Assembly (NCBI GenBank): GCA_019752045.1
Contig: JAIEMP010000009.1
Coordinates: forward strand, 80,569 to 144,568
DNA length: 64,000 bases
DNA from: Chitinophagaceae bacterium
Lineage (GTDB): Bacteria; Bacteroidota; Bacteroidia; Chitinophagales; Chitinophagaceae
Direction: 5' to 3'
In this document: in pieces, positions 19,765-28,115 of the stretch
How the letters are laid out: every line of letters begins with the position of its first letter
Numbering within the stretch: the stretch's first letter is position 1
The notes under the pieces: generated by a model
The model's database searches: none
Told to the model about the DNA's origin: nothing
What the model saw: the letters and a program-made list of their open reading frames with translations, nothing else
Position numbers and translations under genes: made by a program

Positions 19765-22700
19765 TTAGAATGTTACCTGTACTCCAAACATGATTGTTCT
19801 TGGTTTAGGATAAGAACCAAAATCAAATCCTGGATTCAATACACCGGAAGTAAAATCGGGGTTGTATCCCTGATATTTCTGGAAAGAATATAAATTTTGA
19901 ACAGTTGCATATACTCTTGCATTTGAAATCCCTTTCAGCAAAGAAGGAAGTGTATATCCGAGTGCAATAGTATTGATACGCAGATAACTTCCATCCTGTA
20001 ACCAACCCGGACGATTGGAATCTTTTCCGTTATTGATATCATCATCGTTTAAACGTGGAATATCTGTGTTTGTGTTGGTTGGAGTCCATCTGTTCAGCAT
20101 ATCAACATGATAATTAATTGAACCGGCAGAGCGGTGCAGATCTCTGTACATCCGGCTGTTGATCAGGAATTTTGCACTTCCTGAAGCAAAAAAAGTAAGA
20201 TCAAAATTCTTATATGCACCAGAGAAAGAGAATCCATAATTGTATTTTGGAATACCGCTGCCAAGTGAAACTCTGTCATAAGCTTCGTTTACTACACCAT
20301 CTGGTTTGCCATCTGGTCCGCTTATATCTTTATACCGAACATCACCCGGTTTAAGCACAGCACCAAACTGAGTGGCATGTGCATTAATTTCAGCCTGCGA
20401 TTGAAACAGACCATCATACACAAATCCGTAATGTGCACCTACTTCGCCACCAATAACCGTTCTTGCACCCGCACCAAAAAGTGGTTCATTGTTACCTCCT
20501 AAGGCCAATACTTTATTTTTCAGTGTAGAGAAGTTTGCAGAAATATCAAAAGTAAAATCGCCTTTTCGTTTATGATAAACTGCAGAAAATTCAACACCTG
20601 AGTTTTGAAGAGATGCTGCGTTTACAACAGGGTTAAGGTTGGTGAAACCAACACTTGCCGGAATAGTAATACCAACTAAGATGTCGGTACTTTTTGCCAT
20701 ATAGTATTCAGCAGAAAAATCTAAAGCCCCATCCAGAAACTTTGCATCAAATCCAATATTGGTGATTTCTTTTGATTCCCATTTAATGTCTGGTGATGCA
20801 ACCAATGTTTGTAACCCACCTGTATAACTGATACCATTAAAAGTATAAACAACACCTGTATTGATGGTTCCCTGAAACTGGTAATCTGCAATTTGCTGGT
20901 TACCTAATTTACCATAGCTTCCTCTTAACTTAATATCCGAAACAATGGATTTTGACACTTTCCAGAATTTCTCATTACTGATTTTCCAGCCCACAGATGC
21001 TGCAGGAAAATATCCAAACTTATTGGCCGGAGCAAACCTGGATGAACCATCTCTGCGAAGTGACGCAGATAATAAATACCTGTCATCATAAGAATAGTTT
21101 ACTCTTCCAAAATAAGAACTTAATGCATTTTCAAATTGTGATCCGCTGGATGAACGTGTTTGTCCATTGTTGATCACCGGATAATATGGAAGTGTGAACC
21201 CCTCGGCCCTGCTGCCTCTGAAAACAGAACTGCCATATCTGTAAGATTGACCGAGTAGAGCTTCTACGCTGTGTTTACCAAATTCTTTTTGATAATCGAA
21301 TGTGTTTTCAATGGAAGCATTTGTAAATACTCTTGAATCATCATTTAAACGTGCAATATTTCTGCTGAAGAAATTACCAAAGTAAAAAGCAGGTTGCCAG
21401 GTATAATCTCTGGTAATAGTCTTATCATAATTCAAACTTGTTTTGAACTTGAGATTGTGACCACTGCTTTTTAATATTTTATATTCACCGTATACGTTTG
21501 CAAAGGTGCGGTCTACATCTACATAGTTTTGCAATACACTGTTAACACCAATACCATTTAAAGAGTTTGCTCCGTTAAATTCTGAATTAGAGCCTCCAAA
21601 ACCATTGAGGTTTCTTGCATCATAAACCGGCATTGTAGGAATAGCAATGACCAATGAACCAATTAAGGGTGGAATTCCGCCCAATAAAATATCGTCTCTG
21701 AAAGTGAGTGTATTTTCTTTGGAGTGGGTATAGCTGAAAGACTGTCCGATTTTAAATCTGTTTTTTTCAGCCGATGTATTAACACGTGCTGTATAGCGTT
21801 TGTAGTCGGGGCCATTACCAACATAGGTGCCGTTATTATCAAAATAATCGAGCGACAAATTATAGGTACTGTTTGCACCTCCACCCGACATGTTAACGTT
21901 ATGATTCTGTCTGTTGCCCGTTTTCAATCCTTCCTTTTGCCAGTCTGTATCAATGTTGTTTACAAACAGCGGATGATTGGGATCGTTTGCAGGGAACAAT
22001 GGTTTGCCGGCATTGGTACGGGACTCGTTGTTGAGCATTTGATATTGTGCACGGTTGGTTACATCCTGACGTTGCCATACCTTATCAATACCATAGTAAC
22101 CATTGTATGTAATTTTCATTTCAGCATTCTTACGTCCCTGTCTGGTGGTGATGATGATTACACCATTTGCAGCAGCAGCACCATAGATAGCGGCAGCCGA
22201 TGCATCTTTCAACACCGTCATACTTTCAATATCATTCGGACTGAAATCACGAATGGAAGCACCGGGCACTCCATCAACTACATAGAATGGCTGAGAGCCA
22301 CCAAATGTGCTGAATCCACGAATACGAACATTGGGTGCAGCACCGGGTTGTCCGTCACTGTTTACCTGTACACCCGTAGCCCGTCCCTGTAACAGTTGCG
22401 ACATATCGCTGGTTGAATACTTTCTGGTTTCAGCAATATTTATTGCCGAAACAGAACCGGTTAAATCTTTTACACGTTGTGTACCGTAACCAATTACAAC
22501 AACTTCTCCAAGATCGGCTGCTGCATCTTCAAGTTCAATACTTAAAGTTGTTTTTCCATTGAGCGATACTTCCTGAGATGCATATCCTACAAAAGAAATC
22601 ATCAATACATCGTTTGATGCAGCTGCAATACTAAATTGCCCCTTGGCGTCTGTTTTAGTGGCAGCTGATTTTCCTTTTACAGAAATGGTAGCACCATTTA

Positions 22701-22836
22701 CAGGGTTGCCTGATTTGTCAACTACAGTTCCACTTACAGTTGATTGTGCATACAGACCCGTTGAAATAAAGAGAGCAAAAAAGACAATCAGCAGATTGAT
22801 CATTTTTTTTAGCAGCAAGGAGTTTGTTTCCTTCAT
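19765..22836 (-). CDS. SusC/RagA-like TonB-dependent outer-membrane transporter
   Basis: 1023 aa, first gene of the minus-strand arabinan operon. After a signal peptide (LIVFFALFISTGLYAQ) comes a carboxypeptidase-like regulatory domain (STVSGTVVDKSGNPVNGATISVKG), the SusC-specific VVVIGYGTQRVKDLTGSVS segment, the plug domain (GRATGVQVNSDGQPG, VLKDASAAAIYGAAAANG) and a long beta-barrel ending in aromatic F (TIMFGVQVTF). It imports oligosaccharides using TonB energy. No FecR or sigma-factor gene is beside it, so control by the divergent Nudix-like regulator is more likely than by trans-envelope signalling. Confidence 0.96.
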   Translation of the reverse strand: MKETNSLLLKKMINLLIVFFALFISTGLYAQSTVSGTVVDKSGNPVNGATISVKGKSAATKTDAKGQFSIAAASNDVLMISFVGYASQEVSLNGKTTLSIELEDAAADLGEVVVIGYGTQRVKDLTGSVSAINIAETRKYSTSDMSQLLQGRATGVQVNSDGQPGAAPNVRIRGFSTFGGSQPFYVVDGVPGASIRDFSPNDIESMTVLKDASAAAIYGAAAANGVIIITTRQGRKNAEMKITYNGYYGIDKVWQRQDVTNRAQYQMLNNESRTNAGKPLFPANDPNHPLFVNNIDTDWQKEGLKTGNRQNHNVNMSGGGANSTYNLSLDYFDNNGTYVGNGPDYKRYTARVNTSAEKNRFKIGQSFSYTHSKENTLTFRDDILLGGIPPLIGSLVIAIPTMPVYDARNLNGFGGSNSEFNGANSLNGIGVNSVLQNYVDVDRTFANVYGEYKILKSSGHNLKFKTSLNYDKTITRDYTWQPAFYFGNFFSRNIARLNDDSRVFTNASIENTFDYQKEFGKHSVEALLGQSYRYGSSVFRGSRAEGFTLPYYPVINNGQTRSSSGSQFENALSSYFGRVNYSYDDRYLLSASLRRDGSSRFAPANKFGYFPAASVGWKISNEKFWKVSKSIVSDIKLRGSYGKLGNQQIADYQFQGTINTGVVYTFNGISYTGGLQTLVASPDIKWESKEITNIGFDAKFLDGALDFSAEYYMAKSTDILVGITIPASVGFTNLNPVVNAASLQNSGVEFSAVYHKRKGDFTFDISANFSTLKNKVLALGGNNEPLFGAGARTVIGGEVGAHYGFVYDGLFQSQAEINAHATQFGAVLKPGDVRYKDISGPDGKPDGVVNEAYDRVSLGSGIPKYNYGFSFSGAYKNFDLTFFASGSAKFLINSRMYRDLHRSAGSINYHVDMLNRWTPTNTNTDIPRLNDDDINNGKDSNRPGWLQDGSYLRINTIALGYTLPSLLKGISNARVYATVQNLYSFQKYQGYNPDFTSGVLNPGFDFGSYPKPRTIMFGVQVTF

Positions 22837-23299
22837 AATCGTTTGTTTTGTAATTAATAAGCAGGTTCTATTGATTGAAAATTATCTTTTAGTTTCTTTT
22901 CGATGCATATATTGATCAGTATGATTTGTATGAACGGTTGAATGAAATAATGAAGAGAAGTACCCGGTTAAAGAATCTAATAAAAAAGGATCGGACAGAC
23001 TATTTGACTGAACCGCAGCCTGTACATAAAAAACAGCCGCACATTTTAGTGAGCAGGAAATATTTCGTTGCAGAATTTCTTTTTTCATACAGCAAAAGGG
23101 ATAAATAATATTGCCAATCGTTTAAGCCTGAAAACTATTTTTTTGGATATGAAAACAGTACTGATTATTTCAAAGCTGAATCGAAAATAAAACATTTTTT
23201 TAATAATTGTCTTTTTTACATTTATTTTTTTTCCACCTTATTTTTATGCTGTATTCACGAATACTCGTGTTTACCTATCTTTAAACCCATTTTTAGTTT
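22837..23299. promoter_or_regulatory. 463-bp divergent regulatory region between susC and the Nudix-like regulator
   Basis: AT-rich intergenic region that must hold the promoters of both the arabinan operon (minus) and the regulator gene (plus). I find no convincing TTTG/TAnnTTTG pair for susC. The nearest is TAATTTTC on the minus strand near 22876-22883, without a clear -33 box. A near-palindrome ATATTGATCAGTAT lies at 22909-22922 and a better one at 23256-23269. Short frames on both strands (for example 22926-23108) have no start signal or recognisable sequence. Confidence 0.5.
23256..23269. promoter_or_regulatory. Candidate operator: inverted repeat upstream of the regulator gene
   Basis: CACGA-ATAC-TCGTG, a perfect 5-bp palindrome with a 4-bp spacer, 30 bp before the regulator start. 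A GC-containing palindrome stands out in this AT-rich stretch, and NrtR-type regulators bind palindromes near their own gene. TATCTTTA at 23276-23283, close to the TAnnTTTG -7 consensus, lies just downstream. I did not find a second copy near susC, which weakens the operator reading. Confidence 0.35.
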
Positions 23300-24004
23300 A
23301 TGACAAAATATCAAAGACAAACCCGACTGTTGATTGCTGTTGACTGTATCGTTTTCGGGTTTGATGGCCAAAACCTTAAGATACTTTTAATCAAAAGGGG
23401 GTTTGAACCCAAAAAAGATCACTGGAGTTTAATGGGAGGATTTGTACAGGCTACAGAGAGCACCGATCAGGCAGCAACACGTGTGTTGAAACAGCTCACC
23501 GGCTTGGAAGGAGTTTATCTGGAACAGTTTCAAACTTTTTCAGCACCGGACAGAGATCCGATTGAGCGAACCATCTCCATAGCGTATTTTGCTTTAATTG
23601 ATATTCATTTATATGAAAAACAAATCAGCGATGAGTATCACCCGGAATGGTTTCCTTTGAATAAAATACCCGAACTTATTTTTGATCATAATCAAATGCT
23701 GGCTTTAGCAAAACAAAAACTTCGGTATAAAGCTGCCCTTCACCCCCTCCTGTTTGAATTGTTGCCGCCAAAATTTACCTTACCCCTGCTGCAGAACCTG
23801 TTTGAAGATGTGTATGAAACAACATTCGACAAACGGAATTTCAGCCGTAAGATTATGTCAACCGGTTTGTTGCTGAAGCAAAAAGATAAAGACAAAGAAA
23901 ACTCAAAAAAGGGTGCTTATTATTATAAGCTGGACAAAAAACATTATCAAAAAAACTTTCACAAGTTTCTCCATTTTATTCCTAACCCGAATGGGTTTAT
24001 TTAG
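23300..24004 (+). CDS. araR: Nudix-domain transcriptional regulator, AraR/NrtR-like
   Basis: 234 aa: an N-terminal Nudix fold (residues about 10-140) and a C-terminal winged-helix-like part (FTLPLLQNLFEDVYETTFDKRNFSRKIMSTGLLL). The Nudix box is degenerate: GGFVQATESTDQAATRVLKQLTGL lacks the REUxEE glutamates needed for hydrolysis, as expected of a sensor and not an enzyme. In Bacteroides, a Nudix-like regulator called AraR senses L-arabinose and controls arabinose genes. The divergent position next to this arabinan operon fits that role. The symbol is by analogy. It is convergent with the tRNA-Ser gene on the other side. Confidence 0.82.
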   Translation: MTKYQRQTRLLIAVDCIVFGFDGQNLKILLIKRGFEPKKDHWSLMGGFVQATESTDQAATRVLKQLTGLEGVYLEQFQTFSAPDRDPIERTISIAYFALIDIHLYEKQISDEYHPEWFPLNKIPELIFDHNQMLALAKQKLRYKAALHPLLFELLPPKFTLPLLQNLFEDVYETTFDKRNFSRKIMSTGLLLKQKDKDKENSKKGAYYYKLDKKHYQKNFHKFLHFIPNPNGFI

Positions 24005-24081
24005 TCAGATAATTTGCTGCTTTTCATTTTCCCAGAAAGAGATGATTTCCAAAACCAGTTAAAGTAAACTCTGTATGCAAT

Positions 24082-24116
24082 AGAAAAAACCGGACAGTTG
24101 TAACACTGCCCGGTTT
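24082..24116 (-). terminator. Rho-independent terminator after tRNA-Ser
   Basis: On the minus strand, a 12-bp stem (arms 24105-24116 and 24087-24098, one G-U pair, AAACCGG outer part) with a 6-nt loop is followed by a run of T. It ends the tRNA transcript and could also act on the convergent regulator gene. Confidence 0.8.
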
Positions 24117-24124
24117 ATAATTTT

Positions 24125-24212
<88 letters not shown>

Positions 24213-24257
24213 GCCGCAAATGTACGGGTAGAGATTATTTGTCCCAAAAAATAGTGG

Positions 24258-24293
24258 TAAAATAAAACAACAGGCGGCTGAAACGGCCGCCTG
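24258..24293 (-). terminator. Terminator after mutS2
   Basis: Perfect 8-bp stem CAGGCGGC / GCCGCCTG (24271-24278 and 24286-24293) with a 7-nt loop. On the minus strand it is followed by TTGTTTTATTTT. It lies 40 bp after the mutS2 stop and before the tRNA gene. Confidence 0.75.
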
Positions 24294-24333
24294 CAAAGTG
24301 TTCTGAAAGAAAAATAGATTTTTGATGCAGATG

Positions 24334-26436
24334 CTATTCTTCCACTTTATCAACTACAACCACCAGATCACTGAGGCTGATGGTGATGGGAATGGCTCCT
24401 AATTGCACCACAGCATTTTTACCCCGCAGTTCTTTTACAATACCGATCTGACGGTTCTTCATCATCTTTACTTTTACTCCGGGCTTTATTTCACCACCCA
24501 CTTCTTTAAACTTTTCGCTGATCTTTTTATCTTTTTTCTCGGCTACCTGTTTTTGTTTCTGATCAAACAGCAACGCATTGATCTGCTTCATTACCTCCTG
24601 CTTATTGTCGCTCCGTTTCCATTCCTGTACGATGGCTTTTAATTTGCGATCCATATCCTTTAAGTAAGTAATACGGTCTTCGGTAATTTTATTCTGCTGT
24701 TTCAGCAACTCAACCTGTTGCTGATGTTTTTCTTTATTGAGTACCTGCTCCATTTCCTTTTTCAGCTTTTCATTTTCTTTCAACAGGCGATGCAGTTCCT
24801 TTTCTTTCTTTTCTATCTGCCGCAAATCACTCTCCGCACTGTTTAATAACTTATCTAATCGGAAATGATCTTCATCTACCAGTTGTCTTGCACGTTCAAT
24901 CAGTTTTTTATCGAGACCAATCCGTTCTGCAATTGCAAATGTGTAGGAGCTGCCCGGTTTACCAATGATGAGTTTGTAGAGCGGCTGCAAACTCTTTTCA
25001 TCAAAACTCATAGCACCGTTAATGATACCCGGCGTATGATTGGCCATTACTTTTAAATTGAGATAATGGGTTGTAACAATGCCAAGTGAATGTTTTTTTA
25101 CCAGCTCCTGCAAAATCACTTCTGCAAAAGCTCCTCCCAGATTGGGATCACTGCCGCTACCCAGTTCATCAATAAAAAAAAGTGTGCGGCCATTTGCTGT
25201 TTCCATAAAATGCTTCATGTGCATTAAATGACTGCTGTAGGTGCTGAGATCATATTCAATGCTTTGCGTATCGCCGATGTGAATCATGATTTGTTTAAAC
25301 AATCCGAATTCACTATCGGGGTGAACAGGTACCAGCAAGCCGCATTGCACCATCAACTGCATCAACCCCACTGTTTTTAAAGTAACCGTTTTACCACCGG
25401 CATTAGGTCCGGAGATAACGAGTATGCGACTCTTCTCATCTAAACGGATATGGGTAGGAATGGTAGGCTTATTATTTTTCTTATTGTACAGTAACAGTAA
25501 AGGATGAAAAGCATCTTTCAAATAGATAACCGCTTTGTCTGTAATCACGGGCAGGTTCGCCTGCATATCTACCCCCAGCTTTGCTTTAGCACGAATAAAA
25601 TCAAACTCACCAAGTATATTGTGATAGGTTGTGAGCAGAGAAGCATACACCGATAACTGTTGTGTAAGATCACGGAGAATGCGATAGACTTCCCGGCGTT
25701 CTTCATTTTCTAAACTGAAGATGTCGTTGTTCAGTTCTATGGTTTCTTCGGGTTCAACAAAAACCGTTCTTCTGGTTTCACTTTCACCATGCAGAATTCC
25801 TTTTACCTGTCGTTTCTGTTCTGCAAACAGCGCCACCACTCTTCTGCCGCTTAAAAACGATTCTTCTATATCTGCCACATAACCCTGCTTCTGTAATTTT
25901 TTCAACACCTTATCAAATTCACGACGCAACTCATTTCTTTTCCTGTACAAATTCATGCGGATACTGCTTAACTCTTCGCTTGCATCATCTTTCACTACAC
26001 CGCCATCATCCAGCACATCATTGATTAATTCAAGAATAACTTTCTCGTAATAGGTTCCTTCAATTACTTCTGTTAAGGCCTTATATGCCATTCGTCTGTC
26101 TGCATCAAACCAGCGGAAAATGCTTTGTGTATTTTCTGCCAGTTTGCGCAACAATACTATCTGTTCTTCACCCAACACAGCACCCGGTATGGAAAGCAAT
26201 TTTAATTCTCTGGACAGATTAAGAATATAATCGTTAGGGAAGTATTGACCCTGCTCCTGCAGCAATTTCATTTCATAACTCTGCTGCAGTTGCAATTGGA
26301 TGTATTCTTTTTTGGTATGAATACGCAGATCTGCAGCCTTGTTTTTTGCATACTCTGTTTTACAATGCGCAAGCAGCAGTGCTTTAATTTTATCAAGCTC
26401 CAATTGTACAAGTGCAGAATCCGGAAAAAATTTCAT
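24334..26436 (-). CDS. mutS2: MutS2-type ATPase lacking the Smr domain
   Basis: 700 aa. MutS core and clamp regions are followed by the ABC-type ATPase: Walker A VISGPNAGGKTVTLKT, the GSGSDPNLGGAFAE signature with preceding FIDELG, and a His switch (VTTHYLNLK). A long coiled coil (about residues 510-620) follows, then a KOW-like small beta domain (GVKVKMMKNRQIGIVKEL). MutS2 acts on branched DNA or collided ribosomes rather than mismatch repair. Most MutS2 proteins are near 780-800 aa and end in a Smr nuclease domain; this one stops right after the KOW-like segment. The stop is followed by its own terminator, so this is unlikely to be a sequencing truncation. Confidence 0.9.
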   Translation of the reverse strand: MKFFPDSALVQLELDKIKALLLAHCKTEYAKNKAADLRIHTKKEYIQLQLQQSYEMKLLQEQGQYFPNDYILNLSRELKLLSIPGAVLGEEQIVLLRKLAENTQSIFRWFDADRRMAYKALTEVIEGTYYEKVILELINDVLDDGGVVKDDASEELSSIRMNLYRKRNELRREFDKVLKKLQKQGYVADIEESFLSGRRVVALFAEQKRQVKGILHGESETRRTVFVEPEETIELNNDIFSLENEERREVYRILRDLTQQLSVYASLLTTYHNILGEFDFIRAKAKLGVDMQANLPVITDKAVIYLKDAFHPLLLLYNKKNNKPTIPTHIRLDEKSRILVISGPNAGGKTVTLKTVGLMQLMVQCGLLVPVHPDSEFGLFKQIMIHIGDTQSIEYDLSTYSSHLMHMKHFMETANGRTLFFIDELGSGSDPNLGGAFAEVILQELVKKHSLGIVTTHYLNLKVMANHTPGIINGAMSFDEKSLQPLYKLIIGKPGSSYTFAIAERIGLDKKLIERARQLVDEDHFRLDKLLNSAESDLRQIEKKEKELHRLLKENEKLKKEMEQVLNKEKHQQQVELLKQQNKITEDRITYLKDMDRKLKAIVQEWKRSDNKQEVMKQINALLFDQKQKQVAEKKDKKISEKFKEVGGEIKPGVKVKMMKNRQIGIVKELRGKNAVVQLGAIPITISLSDLVVVVDKVEE

Positions 26437-26586
26437 ACAGAAAAAACCTCTTTTTTATGTGCCCGCAAAGGTAATTCTAATCAGCGTTCCTTGTGTCACT
26501 CACTTGTACTGCAAAACACCAGTCAACTCAAGGTTCAAAAGATGAATTAACAGTTATTTCCTAAATTGCCTTAAATAACTATGTAG

Positions 26587-27165
26587 ATGAGATTTTGTTT
26601 AATTCTTCTTGCATTTATCCCCCGTTTTGTTAGCGCACAAATCAACTATGAAGATTCAATTCATCTGTACCAAAAAAATTATTCAGCCAATCATGAAGTG
26701 GTAAAAGGTCTGGATAAAAAGAAGATAACGTTTTTCTCTGTGCATAAGCAATACCGAATAACCACAGCTTTTGAACGAAAAGAAAACAGTCCCTGGTTTA
26801 TGATGAGCACATCAGGTAATACGAAACAACAATACCGTGTGTATGGCATTATCCGTTTCAATATACATGATACTGCACTAGTATTGCACATCTATCAATC
26901 CCGCTCACTTATGAGTTCTGAACAATACAAAGAACATTTGTTCATTCCATTTACAGATCTCACTTCTGGAAGAGAAACCTATGGTGGCGGACGTTATATT
27001 GATCTCAGCATTGCTGACATCAGAAGCAATAATTACGTCATTGATTTCAACAAAGCTTATAACCCATATTGTGCTTACACAACTGGTTATAACTGTCCTC
27101 TTCCACCTAAAGAAAATGATCTTCCTGTGGCAATTCAAGCAGGCGAAATGATGTTTGTTAAATAA
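26587..27165 (+). CDS. DUF1684 family secreted protein
   Basis: 192 aa with an N-terminal signal peptide (MRFCLILLAFIPRFVSAQ). The conserved DUF1684 ending is clear: FIPFTDLTSGRETYGGGRYIDL, then IDFNKAYNPYCAYTTGYNCPLPPKENDLPVAI. The family is widespread and its biochemical role is unknown. The start codon lies just after an in-frame TAG, so no longer form is possible. It precedes msrA by 150 bp on the same strand. Confidence 0.8.
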   Translation: MRFCLILLAFIPRFVSAQINYEDSIHLYQKNYSANHEVVKGLDKKKITFFSVHKQYRITTAFERKENSPWFMMSTSGNTKQQYRVYGIIRFNIHDTALVLHIYQSRSLMSSEQYKEHLFIPFTDLTSGRETYGGGRYIDLSIADIRSNNYVIDFNKAYNPYCAYTTGYNCPLPPKENDLPVAIQAGEMMFVK

Positions 27166-27315
27166 AATGAATAACAAGTGATCATATAGCAGCACATTTT
27201 TCAACCCAAACGTTAAAGCAATTTTAAAATCCATCATTTGACAGCTGCAATACAAATACAATAAATCTTTCGGCACAATTTTAAACGTAAATTGCACATT
27301 GCCTAATTAAACTAA

Positions 27316-28005
27316 ATGAACATGTGGAGTAAGCTTCTTTTCAGTATTTCCATTTTCTACAGCATTTTTCCATTTTCGTCCTGTGCCACAGGCGAAAGTA
27401 AAATTAAACTCATGAACGATCAATCAACTATAGGCTCATTTGCGGGAGACTCAATGAACAGTGCCGAAACAGATACGGCTACTTTTGGTGCAGGATGTTT
27501 CTGGTGTGTGGAAGCAATTTTTCAACAGGTAGAAGGTGTGCTGAAGGTAACCAGCGGTTACTGTGGTGGCCATGTTGTGAACCCAACGTATGAGCAGGTA
27601 TGCAGCAAAACAACCGGACATGCGGAGGTGGCGCAACTGATTTTTGATCCGAAAAAAATCAGCTTTGATGAGTTACTTGAAATTTTCTGGCAAACGCATG
27701 ACCCCACTACGTTAAACCGTCAGGGAAATGATTCCGGTCCGCAATACCGCAGTGCGGTATTTTACCACAATGCAGAACAAAAAGAAAAAGCAGAAAAGTA
27801 TAAAGCAGAGCTGGATAAAAGTGGCGCCTTTGGAAAACCGATTGTAACGACCATTGAAAAATATCATAATTACAGCGAGGCAGAAAACTATCACCAAAAT
27901 TATTATAACATGAATAAGAACTCTAATCCTTATTGTTACTATGTGATTAAGCCCAAGCTGGATAAGTTTGAAAAAGTGTTTAAGGATAAGAAGAGGAAAA
28001 ACTAA
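27316..28005 (+). CDS. msrA: Peptide-methionine (S)-S-oxide reductase MsrA, exported
   Basis: 229 aa. Catalytic motif GAGCFWCVEAIF with the nucleophilic Cys, then YCGG and GPQYRSAVFYHN, the usual MsrA order. The N-terminus MNMWSKLLFSISIFYSIFPFSSCAT is a lipoprotein signal with lipobox FSSC, so the enzyme repairs oxidised methionine in envelope proteins. The resolving Cys expected near the C-terminus may be the one in NPYCYYV. An internal Met after the signal (MNDQSTIG) could give a cytoplasmic form, but the exported form is better supported. Confidence 0.93.
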   Translation: MNMWSKLLFSISIFYSIFPFSSCATGESKIKLMNDQSTIGSFAGDSMNSAETDTATFGAGCFWCVEAIFQQVEGVLKVTSGYCGGHVVNPTYEQVCSKTTGHAEVAQLIFDPKKISFDELLEIFWQTHDPTTLNRQGNDSGPQYRSAVFYHNAEQKEKAEKYKAELDKSGAFGKPIVTTIEKYHNYSEAENYHQNYYNMNKNSNPYCYYVIKPKLDKFEKVFKDKKRKN

Positions 28006-28115
28006 GGCACAAGATTCAAGAGACAAGGCACAAAAGAAAACCCAAAATCCAATATCCAAAAAACAAGAACAAACTCCAACCAGCAACTCAGAACTTAGAA
28101 CTTTAGAACTGACAA
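28006..28115. repeat. Low-complexity intergenic repeat tract
   Basis: 110 bp of A-rich quasi-repeats between convergent genes: AAGGCACAAGA / AAGGCACAAAAG, AATCCAATATCCAA, and TTAGAACTTTAGAACT. Similar word-like tracts occur at 31576-31670 and, inside valS, at 52543-52574. No gene and no clear terminator seen. Confidence 0.5.

Noticed and set aside
21724..22392. 222-codon frame opposite the SusC gene
   Set aside because: Antisense shadow of a conserved TonB-dependent transporter.
22926..23108. 60-codon plus-strand frame and an overlapping minus-strand frame in the susC/regulator gap
   Set aside because: Needs a TTG start, no ribosome-site or family signal, and the region must contain promoters.
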